DNA from: Pseudomonadota bacterium | GTDB lineage: Bacteria > Pseudomonadota > Alphaproteobacteria > Rhizobiales > Beijerinckiaceae | DNA length: 5,969 bases | Assembly (NCBI GenBank): GCA_023422485.1 | Contig: JAGTAM010000093.1 | Coordinates: 1 to 5,969 of the forward strand | Reading direction: 5' to 3' | Shown here: in pieces, positions 1 to 4,696 of the stretch | How positions within the stretch are numbered: the first letter of the stretch is position 1 | Layout of the letters: every line of letters starts with the position of its first letter | Notes under the pieces: generated by a model | Databases searched by the model: none | What the model was told of the DNA's origin: nothing | The model's input: the letters and a program-made list of their open reading frames with translations, nothing else | Position numbers and translations under genes: made by a program

Positions 1-664
1 CATCCAGGAAGGCTATGTGGGCCTGCTCGAGGCCGCCGCCCGCTTCGAACCGGAACGTGACGTGCGCTTCTCGACCTATGCGACATGGTGGATCCGCGCG
101 TCCATCCAGGATTATATCCTACGCAACTGGTCGATCGTGCGCGGCGGAACGAGTTCCGCGCAGAAGGCTCTGTTCTTTAACCTGCGCCGCCTGCGCGCCC
201 GGCTGATGCAGTCCACGGAAGAGCAGGTCGGCTCCGAGATCCACGGCCGGATCGCCAGCGCGATTGGCGTCTCCCGCGAGGACGTGGCGCTGATGGATGC
301 GCGCCTGTCCGGCCCCGACATGTCGCTGAACGCGCCCGTGGGCGAGGAAAGCGAGGCGTCCTCCGAGCGGATGGACTTCCTCGTCGACAACGCGGCGCTG
401 CCCGATGAGACGGTCTCGGCGTTGGTCGACGGCGAGCGTCGCCTCGTCTGGTTGCGGCAGGCGCTGACGGTCCTCTCCGAGCGCGAGTTGCGCATCCTCA
501 GGGAACGGCGGCTCGCCGAGGATCAGGCGACCCTTGAAGCGCTGGGCCACCGCCTCGGCATCTCGAAGGAGCGCGTCCGCCAGATCGAGAACCGGGCCCT
601 GGAGAAGCTGCGCCGGGCGCTCGCCGAAAAATTCCCGCAGGCGCCGAGCAGCGTCTTCGCCTGA
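1..664 (+). CDS. rpoH: RNA polymerase sigma-32 family factor RpoH, 5' end cut off
   Basis: Alternative sigma factor that directs RNA polymerase to heat-shock or stress promoters. The frame is open from base 2 and gives 220 visible residues. A full RpoH has roughly 290-300, so about 70-80 N-terminal residues (regions 1.2 to early 2) lie outside the window. Region 2.2 to 2.4 is visible at residues 1-41, including FSTYATWWIRASIQDYILRN (23-42), which melts and reads the -10 element. It is followed by the RpoH-specific box QKALFFNLRR (54-63). The C-terminal region 4.2 helix-turn-helix is at about 176-206 (LGISKERVRQIENRA), which reads the -35. The RNWSIVRGGTSSAQKALFFNL wording is, from memory, closer to the second alphaproteobacterial RpoH class (RpoH2/RpoHII, linked to singlet-oxygen and stationary-phase stress) than to the housekeeping RpoH1; that subtype is an inference. 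It converges on the LysR gene. Confidence 0.95.
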   Translation, partial: IQEGYVGLLEAAARFEPERDVRFSTYATWWIRASIQDYILRNWSIVRGGTSSAQKALFFNLRRLRARLMQSTEEQVGSEIHGRIASAIGVSREDVALMDARLSGPDMSLNAPVGEESEASSERMDFLVDNAALPDETVSALVDGERRLVWLRQALTVLSERELRILRERRLAEDQATLEALGHRLGISKERVRQIENRALEKLRRALAEKFPQAPSSVFA

Positions 665-686
665 ATCCCGAAGGGTTCGCCGTGAA

Positions 687-707
687 GGGACGCGGATACG
701 GCGTCTC
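687..707 (+). terminator. hairpin after rpoH, possible terminator
   Basis: A 7-bp stem (687-693 with 701-707, one G-U pair) with a 7-nt loop starts 23 nt after the rpoH stop. No U-tract follows, so intrinsic termination is only plausible. It could instead protect the 3' end. Confidence 0.3.
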
Positions 708-722
708 CTCGCGGTTCGGAAC

Positions 723-742
723 GCCTTCCAGTCAGGGAAGGC
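723..742. terminator. perfect hairpin between convergent rpoH and LysR genes
   Basis: GCCTTCC (723-729) pairs perfectly with GGAAGGC (736-742) around a 6-nt loop. The LysR stop codon (minus strand, 734-732) lies inside the loop, so one arm is the last coding bases of the regulator. No U-tract follows on either strand. It may act as a weak bidirectional terminator or a 3'-end stabiliser. Confidence 0.3.
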
Positions 743-1763
743 TGGCCTGCTCGACGGGGCGACCCGCTGTGCGCACGCCGCTACGACGCGCATCGCCCGA
801 TGCGTTGGCCAGCACGGCCGCGAGCCGTTTCGTCGCGAAATCGATGAAGCTGCGCGCCTTTGCCGGCAGGAGCCGCGAGGTGGTGACGAAATAGACCGGC
901 GTCGCCGGCAGGTTCCAGTCCGGCAGCACGCGCTCGAGGCGGGCCGTAGAGAGGTCGTTGTCGACGTTGATGACGTTGGCCCTGGTCAATCCCTGTCCGG
1001 CCACGGCGAAGCGCCGGGCAAGGCTCAGCGAGTTGCAGGACAGGGGACCACCCACGGTGATCGCGACGGACTCGCTGCCGCGTCTGAGCGTCCAAGTGGC
1101 GGAGGTGCCCTGCATCGGCAGGATGACCTGATGCTTCTCGAGATCGAAGGGCGTCGTCGGCGCGCCGCGCTCGGCCAGGTAGGCGGGCGAGCCAAAAATG
1201 CCGTTCTCGACCTCGGCGACCTTGCGCACGATCAGTGACGTCTCACGAGGCTCCTCGATGGCAACGGCGAGGTCGTAATTGTCGCCCACCAGATCGACCG
1301 GTGCCGGTTTAAGGTCAACGTGAACGTGAATGTGCTCATGGAGAGCGGAGAACTCCGTGATCACCCCCGACAGGTGGCGGAGCACCCAGAAATCCGGCGG
1401 CGCAGCGATCTTGAGGAAACCGCTTGGCCCCTTGGCCACGGCCATCATGTCGTCGAAGGTCCGTTGCGCCTCATCGACAAGACGGGACACCTGCGCGAGG
1501 TAGGCTTCGCCGTAGGACGTCAACGCCAGCTTGCGCGTGGTCCGGTCCAGAAGTCGCAGCCCAACTGTCGACTCGAACATTGTAATTCGGCGCGATAGGG
1601 AAGAAATCGGCATACCGAGCGCGGCAGCGGCCTGACTAAAGCTCTTTCTACGAGCGACTTCGACGAAGAGAGCCATGTCGCGTAGCAGTTGAGGATGCGG
1701 CATCTTTGCGCGGTCCACCCAGTCATTACGTGACTGCGCACCCGGCCGCTGAACGGAAGCCAC
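732..1763 (-). CDS. LysR-type transcriptional regulator
   Basis: A DNA-binding regulator of the LysR family, which usually acts as a tetramer answering to a small-molecule ligand. It has 343 residues from the chosen GTG start. The winged helix-turn-helix is at about residues 27-85: LLRDMALFVEVARRKSFSQA, then LGMPISSLSRRI as the recognition region and LLDRTTRKLALTSYG as the wing. A linker helix follows to about 110, then the periplasmic-binding-protein-like effector domain (about 113-310). GTG at 1763 is preferred because a perfect AAGGAGG sits 7 nt upstream. ATG at 1703 would give 323 residues, nearer the family norm of about 300, but has only a weak ribosome site. The ligand and target genes cannot be told from sequence. 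No intact gene lies divergent to it in the usual position, so its regulon is unknown. Its wording resembles the LTTR subgroup with short N-termini that often acts locally (inference). Confidence 0.92.
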   Translation of the reverse strand: MASVQRPGAQSRNDWVDRAKMPHPQLLRDMALFVEVARRKSFSQAAAALGMPISSLSRRITMFESTVGLRLLDRTTRKLALTSYGEAYLAQVSRLVDEAQRTFDDMMAVAKGPSGFLKIAAPPDFWVLRHLSGVITEFSALHEHIHVHVDLKPAPVDLVGDNYDLAVAIEEPRETSLIVRKVAEVENGIFGSPAYLAERGAPTTPFDLEKHQVILPMQGTSATWTLRRGSESVAITVGGPLSCNSLSLARRFAVAGQGLTRANVINVDNDLSTARLERVLPDWNLPATPVYFVTTSRLLPAKARSFIDFATKRLAAVLANASGDARRSGVRTAGRPVEQASLP

Positions 1764-1770
1764 GCGCAAC

Positions 1771-1777
1771 CCTCCTT
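1771..1777 (-). promoter_or_regulatory. consensus ribosome binding site of the LysR gene
   Basis: Read on the minus strand this is AAGGAGG, fully complementary to the 16S rRNA tail and 7 nt before the GTG at 1763. It decides the start codon in favour of GTG over the downstream ATG at 1703. Confidence 0.75.
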
Positions 1778-1809
1778 GCCGTCTATCACATCCGTGCATA
1801 ACCACAGCG

Positions 1810-1818
1810 AGCATAGCA
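1810..1818 (-). promoter_or_regulatory. extended -10 promoter of the LysR gene
   Basis: Minus-strand TGCTATGCT matches an extended -10 (TGn plus TATGCT, 4 of 6 to consensus). The region expected to hold the -35 (about 1833-1839) is poor and overlaps the LysR-type dyad. Transcription would start near 1803, giving a leader of about 40 nt that contains the AAGGAGG. This is inferred from motif and spacing only. Confidence 0.45.
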
Positions 1819-1834
1819 AAGTTCGAACGGAAAA

Positions 1835-1857
1835 ATTGTTTCGCATCTTGGAACAAT
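1835..1857. promoter_or_regulatory. LysR-type operator (T-N11-A dyad), probable autoregulatory site
   Basis: ATTGTT (1835-1840), 11 bases, then AACAAT (1852-1857) form a perfect 6+6 inverted repeat with the family's T-N11-A layout. Its centre lies about 43 bp upstream of the predicted LysR transcript start, over the -35 region, as in negative autoregulation. A second small dyad, GTTCGAAC (1821-1828), sits between it and the -10 and could be the accessory half of the tetramer site. Confidence 0.6.
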
Positions 1858-2289
1858 CTGAATTCAACTTCCGGCATACCCCCCAACAGAACTTCGCCGA
1901 TACGATGTGAGCCGGGTCGCACGATGCGGCGGTCGATGCCCATACGGTCGGTCGGGAGCGGATTCGATCCGCAGCCGCTTCAGCCAATCCTGGTATGTGA
2001 GTGCCTGCCTCTTGGTTCGCTCGTTGTCCGACGATGAGCCTACGCGAAGCCCTGAATGGGGGTTGCCGGTACCAATGCATCCGACCGTGCCCTGACAAAC
2101 GGAGGGCGGCCAAGGCGGAGGACGGCCTACAGGCTCCCTTGCCCGTGGCCACAGCACCGCAATCGTCGATGTGCCCGGCTTTTATAATTGCCTATATATA
2201 TCAGTAGCTTAAACGAGTTATAGCCATGCTGTGAGGGGCCAAATTGCTCCCCTTCCGCGAAAGAAGCGCCACGAAAGGCAGCGACCCGC
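1858..2289. other. gene-poor intergenic stretch with an AT-rich patch
   Basis: I see no convincing gene in these 430 bp: the short open frames on both strands lack a good start, ribosome site or recognisable domain. A small perfect dyad, GCGGAT-TCG-ATCCGC, lies at 1958-1972. Around 2179-2224 the base composition drops to strongly AT-rich (TTTATAATTG, then CTATATATATC), unlike the rest of the window. An exact TATAAT at 2183-2188 lacks a matching -35. It could be decayed foreign DNA next to a tRNA locus or a remote upstream element. A LysR target gene would be expected just right of the operator, but none is intact. Confidence 0.5.
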
Positions 2290-2318
2290 TTGCGACCGCG
2301 AAAAGTGCCGGCTATAAG
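2290..2318 (+). promoter_or_regulatory. sigma-70-type promoter for the tRNA pair
   Basis: TTGCGA (2290-2295), a 17-bp spacer and TATAAG (2313-2318) make a plausible housekeeping promoter about 28 bp before tRNA-Pro. The following bases are GC-rich (CCCGCTCG), a discriminator typical of stringently controlled stable-RNA promoters. The short leader can fold into a stem (2326-2332 with 2337-2344, imperfect) capped by a UUCG loop directly before the mature 5' end. Confidence 0.55.
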
Positions 2319-2346
2319 CCCGCTCGTCGGCCTTCGGGGGCGACAT

Positions 2347-2423
2347 CGGAGTGTAGCGCAGTCTGGTAGCGCACCACGTTCGGGACGTGGGGGTCGCAGG
2401 TTCAAATCCTGCCACTCCGACCA
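2347..2423 (+). tRNA. tRNA-Pro(CGG)
   Basis: A complete 77-nt cloverleaf. Acceptor CGGAGTG (2347-2353) pairs with CACTCCG (2413-2419), discriminator A2420, and CCA is encoded (2421-2423). Anticodon stem CCACG/CGTGG encloses TTCGGGA, giving anticodon CGG (2381-2383), which reads CCG. T-arm 2396-2412 with loop TTCAAAT; U54 is base 2401, the position TrmFO methylates. It lies 43 nt upstream of tRNA-Arg with no U-rich terminator between, so joint transcription is likely. Confidence 0.97.
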
Positions 2424-2436
2424 AACAAGAAGAGAA

Positions 2437-2452
2437 ACGCCTTAAAAGGCGT
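2437..2452 (+). other. spacer hairpin between the two tRNAs
   Basis: ACGCCT-TAAA-AGGCGT is a perfect 6-bp stem in the 43-nt spacer. The bases after it are A-rich, not T-rich, on the plus strand, so it does not look like a terminator of tRNA-Pro. It may mark a processing point in a two-tRNA precursor. Confidence 0.4.
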
Positions 2453-2466
2453 CGAGACAAAAAAGG

Positions 2467-2543
2467 GCGCCCGTAGCTCAGCTGGATAGAGCACCAGACT
2501 ACGAATCTGGGGGTCAGAGGTTCGAATCCTTTCGGGCGCGCCA
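2467..2543 (+). tRNA. tRNA-Arg(ACG)
   Basis: A complete 77-nt cloverleaf. Acceptor GCGCCCG (2467-2473) pairs with CGGGCGC (2533-2539), discriminator G2540, CCA encoded (2541-2543). Anticodon stem CCAGA/TCTGG encloses CTACGAA, giving anticodon ACG (2501-2503). A34 is normally deaminated to inosine by TadA so that CGU, CGC and CGA are read. The T-arm has one G-U pair; U54 is base 2521. Confidence 0.97.
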
Positions 2544-2564
2544 TTTACTTCAATAAGACGGAAT

Positions 2565-2591
2565 AAGGGGTTGGATAGCGTCCGGCCCCTT
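2565..2591 (+). terminator. probable terminator of the tRNA transcript
   Basis: AAGGGGTTGGA (2565-2575) pairs with TCCGGCCCCTT (2581-2591) over 11 bp with two G-U pairs and a 5-nt loop, 22 nt after tRNA-Arg. The tail TCGCATTTCT is moderately T-rich. It is the best intrinsic-terminator candidate in the window. Confidence 0.55.
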
Positions 2592-2607
2592 TCGCATTTC
2601 TGGATCT

Positions 2608-2634
2608 GCTTACCAGAGACTGCATCTGGTAAGC
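2608..2634. repeat. perfect 10-bp inverted repeat after the tRNA pair
   Basis: GCTTACCAGA (2608-2617) and TCTGGTAAGC (2625-2634) are perfect reverse complements around a 7-base centre, GACTGCA. No U-tract follows. It may be a second terminator stem, a protein-binding dyad, or a scar of mobile DNA between the tRNA locus and the IS fossil. Confidence 0.6.
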
Positions 2635-2796
2635 CCATGGTAATCTAGCTGGTCAGCCCACCGAACTCATAAAGAGGCCTGCTGACGCGTGCTGCTGCGC
2701 CTTCGGCATCGCGGGCGCACGCAGTGCTCCGTCGCTGTCTTGAAGCTTCCTGTTGCGTCAGAGCGCCCCTGTGCCGAGTCGGCCTCCTGGCTCTTC

Positions 2797-2889
2797 ATGT
2801 CGGCCGACGATCCGGCAAGCGTGACGTTCCGAGAGGCCGTACTTCGCTCGGATGTCGTCGACCGCCTGCCTGCGTCGCTTGGGGGCTAC
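2797..2889 (-). pseudogene. IS3-family transposase OrfB, N-terminal fragment
   Basis: Overlapping the orfA stop in the -1 frame, the sequence reads APKRRRQAVDDIRAKYGLSE then RHACRIVGRH. This matches the start of IS3-group OrfB (family wording: P-x-R-R-R-x-A-V, L-S-E-R-x-A-C-R). Homology stops at the histidine codon 2799-2797; the frame then runs through unrelated residues to an early stop. The catalytic DDE domain is entirely absent. Confidence 0.7.
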
Positions 2890-3014
2890 AAGTTTCCTGA
2901 GGCGGCGTCCGCCAGCACCTGACCCACCAGGGACAGGTCCGCCACGAGCCGCCGCAGCCGCGCGTTCTCGCGCTCAAGATCCTTCATCTTCCTGGCCTGA
3001 TCGACCTGAAGACC
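2886..3014 (-). pseudogene. IS3-family transposase OrfA, C-terminal fragment
   Basis: Forty-two codons then TAG. The visible peptide starts GLQVDQARKMKDLERENARL, continues RRLVADLSL and ends LADAASGNL. This is the leucine-zipper end of IS3 OrfA, which mediates multimerisation. The N-terminal helix-turn-helix that binds the element's ends is missing: upstream of residue G at 3014 the frame reads unrelated sequence. The usual LSLDK is replaced by LSLVG, a sign of drift. Confidence 0.75.
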
Positions 3015-3045
3015 GGTGCGGTCGAAGCCCGGTCCGTTCCGAGTT

Positions 3046-3106
3046 CCGGTTTCCAAAGGGCCATACGGCCCTTCGGTGGGTATTCAGGGTGGCGCCCTGA
3101 AACCGG
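3046..3106. repeat. nested inverted repeats, possible three-way-junction element
   Basis: CCGGTTTC (3046-3053) and GAAACCGG (3099-3106) are perfect reverse complements. They enclose two more perfect hairpins: 3056-3073 (7-bp stem, ATAC loop) and 3083-3101 (7-bp stem, TGGCG loop, sharing its last three bases with the outer arm). All arms could form together as a Y-shaped fold with slight trimming. It sits between the IS fossil and the end of trmFO. It may be a dispersed extragenic palindromic element, but no second copy is in this window. Confidence 0.55.
3056..3101 (-). terminator. tandem hairpins downstream of trmFO
   Basis: Reading leftward from the trmFO stop, TTCAGGG/CCCTGAA comes 16 nt later and AAGGGCC/GGCCCTT after another 9 nt. 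The second is followed by TTTGG only, so the U-tract is weak. Placement right after the stop suggests transcription termination or 3'-end protection. Confidence 0.4.
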
Positions 3107-3117
3107 CAAGGCCAACT

Positions 3118-4542
3118 CTACTCCGCCGCGTGCGAAAGGCCCGTTCCCCCGATCCAGGCGGCGAGGTCGTCTCGCGCTCGGTCGGTGAGCGCCCGCTTCT
3201 TCAGCGCCGCCTTCTCGGGACCGCGCAGGCGCTTGCCGGTCTCGTTGCGCGGCATCCGCTCGAGCGGCGGGAACAGACCGAAATTCACGTTCATCGGCTG
3301 GAACGAGCGCGGCGCGTTGGCCCCCGCATCCTCGCTCGCCTCGACATGGCCGCCGGTGATGTGGCCGATGAGCGCCCCGAGCGCCGTCGTCGGGGGCAGG
3401 GGGGCGAGCGTGGTCCCCTCGGCCTCGGCCAGCGCGTAGCGGCCGGCCATCAGCCCGATCGCGGCGCTCTCGACATAGCCCTCGCAGCCGGTGATCTGGC
3501 CGGCGAAGCGCAGTTGCGGCCTTGCCTTCAGCCGGAGCGTCGCGTCGAGCAGGCGCGGGCTGTCGAGATAGGTGTTGCGATGCAGACCGCCGAGGCGAGC
3601 GAACTCGGCGTTCTCAAGGCCCGGAATCGTGCGGAAGATCCGGACCTGCTCGGCGTGGCGCAGCTTGGTCTGGAAGCCCACCATGTTGAACAGGGTGCCG
3701 AGCGCGTTGTCCTGCCGCAACTGGACGATGGCGTAAGCCTTCACCGTCGGATTGTGCGGGTTGGTGAGGCCGACCGGCTTCATCGGTCCGTGGCGCAGGG
3801 TCTCGGGGCCGCGCTCGGCCATCACCTCGATCGGCAGGCAGCCGTCGAAATAGGGGGTGGTGGCCTCCCATTCCTTGAACGCCGTCTTCTCGCCGGCGAC
3901 GAGGGCGGCGACGAAGGCCTCGTACTGTTCCCGGTCCATCGGGCAGTTGAGGTAGTCCGCCCCCGTGCCGCCGGGGCCGGCCTTGTCGTAGCGGGACTGG
4001 AACCACGCCTTGTCCATGTCGATCGAGTCGCGGTGGACGATCGGGGCGATGGCGTCGAAGAAGGCGAGCGATTCGCGGCCCGTCAGCGCGCCGACGGCCT
4101 CGGCCAGAGCCGGGGAGGTGAGGGGGCCGGTGGCGAGGATGGTCGAGCCCCATTCCTCCGGCGGCAGGCCCGCGACCTCCTCGCGGACGATCGTGATGTT
4201 CGGATGCGCTTCGAGCGCCGCGGTGACGGCGCGCGAAAACCCCTCGCGATCGACGGCGAGCGCCCCGCCCGCGGGGACTTGGTTCGCATCGGCCGCGCGC
4301 ATGATCAGCGAGTCGAGGCGGCGCATCTCCTGATGCAACAGGCCGACGGCGTTGCCGTTGGCGTCGTCCGAGCGGAAGGAGTTGGAGCAGACGAGTTCCG
4401 CCAGCCCCTCGGTCTGGTGGGCATCGGTGCCGCGATGGGGCCGCATCTCGTGCAGCACGACCGCGCGGCCGCCCTGGGCGATCTGCCACGCGGCCTCCGA
4501 ACCGGCGAGGCCGCCGCCGACGATATGGATCGGGTTGCTCAT
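3118..4542 (-). CDS. trmFO: tRNA m5U54 methyltransferase TrmFO (folate/FAD-dependent)
   Basis: Cytosolic flavoprotein that uses methylenetetrahydrofolate as carbon donor and reduced FAD as reductant to make ribothymidine at U54 of the tRNA T-loop (old name Gid). It has 474 residues, a normal to slightly long length for the family. Residues 4-14 (PIHIVGGGLAG) are the FAD-binding glycine motif. HQTEGLAELVCSNSFRSD (42-59) is a TrmFO hallmark; Cys52 matches one conserved functional cysteine and Cys235 in YFDGCLPIEVMAERG matches the catalytic nucleophile position (alignment by eye). NCPMD (199-203), HGPMKPVGL (251-259), GCEGYVESAAIGLMAGRYA (352-370) and VNFGLFPP (419-426) complete the signature. 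ATG at 4542 is chosen because MSNPIHIVGGG is the normal N-terminus; the frame extends to a GTG at 4590 without a ribosome site. It lies 154 bp downstream of, and in the same direction as, the HtrA-like gene. Confidence 0.97.
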   Translation of the reverse strand: MSNPIHIVGGGLAGSEAAWQIAQGGRAVVLHEMRPHRGTDAHQTEGLAELVCSNSFRSDDANGNAVGLLHQEMRRLDSLIMRAADANQVPAGGALAVDREGFSRAVTAALEAHPNITIVREEVAGLPPEEWGSTILATGPLTSPALAEAVGALTGRESLAFFDAIAPIVHRDSIDMDKAWFQSRYDKAGPGGTGADYLNCPMDREQYEAFVAALVAGEKTAFKEWEATTPYFDGCLPIEVMAERGPETLRHGPMKPVGLTNPHNPTVKAYAIVQLRQDNALGTLFNMVGFQTKLRHAEQVRIFRTIPGLENAEFARLGGLHRNTYLDSPRLLDATLRLKARPQLRFAGQITGCEGYVESAAIGLMAGRYALAEAEGTTLAPLPPTTALGALIGHITGGHVEASEDAGANAPRSFQPMNVNFGLFPPLERMPRNETGKRLRGPEKAALKKRALTDRARDDLAAWIGGTGLSHAAE

Positions 4543-4592
4543 CACGACGGGATAGAACCACGCCGGTCCGCGATCAATGCGGGCGAGCACCG

Positions 4593-4638
4593 GACGTCAT
4601 GCCGGGCAGCCCTTCGGCGCCGAGGCCGCCCGGACGTC
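4593..4638 (-). other. GC-rich interrupted hairpin upstream of trmFO
   Basis: GACGT (4593-4597) pairs with ACGTC (4634-4638) and CCGGGC (4602-4607) with GCCCGG (4628-4633), with a 4-nt bulge at 4598-4601. The same bases make a 9-bp direct repeat, CCGGACGTC, at 4590 and 4630. It lies in the 154-bp gap between the two leftward genes, 51-96 bp before the trmFO start. It may terminate the upstream transcript or be a leader structure. No U-tract is visible. Confidence 0.35.
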
Positions 4639-4696
4639 GGAGAGGAACGGATGTCCCCATCGCGTGATCCACCTCCGTCGCGGGCGGTGCCGCCGG

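Larger units (their letters stand above)
2797..3014 (-). mobile_element. decayed IS3-family insertion sequence fragment
   Basis: About 220 bp of an IS3-family element survive, spanning the orfA/orfB junction. OrfB lies in the -1 frame relative to orfA, the arrangement these elements use for programmed frameshifting. Both genes are truncated, and I could not find terminal inverted repeats or target duplications. Sequence on either side (2650-2796 and 3015-3045) shows no further transposase homology. The element cannot move by itself. Confidence 0.75.

Noticed and set aside
119..793. 224-codon minus-strand open frame opposite rpoH
   Set aside because: The plus frame carries unmistakable RpoH regions; the opposite frame is a GC-driven shadow.
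534..1238. 234-codon plus-strand frame spanning the end of rpoH and the LysR gene
   Set aside because: It crosses two real genes in another frame or strand and has basic, low-complexity composition.
1704..1943. In-frame upstream extension of the LysR gene to the ATG at 1943
   Set aside because: It would place the promoter-like -10, the T-N11-A operator and the AAGGAGG inside the coding region. The residues before GTG 1763 are not LysR-like.
1864..2157. 97-codon minus-strand frame in the intergenic stretch
   Set aside because: No ribosome site, no domain recognised, and it overlaps other equally long random frames.
2437..2452. Terminator separating the two tRNAs
   Set aside because: The hairpin is followed by A-rich rather than T-rich sequence on the coding strand, so it was kept only as a spacer structure.
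2218..2638. Minus-strand frames over the tRNA pair with peptides such as RPKGFEPLTPRF and PERIRTSDPQIRS
   Set aside because: These are the well-known spurious translations of tRNA genes, often misannotated as small proteins. The cloverleaves on the plus strand are complete.
2689..2922. 77-codon plus-strand frame over the IS fossil
   Set aside because: The minus strand shows the IS3 OrfA/OrfB homology; the plus frame has no support.
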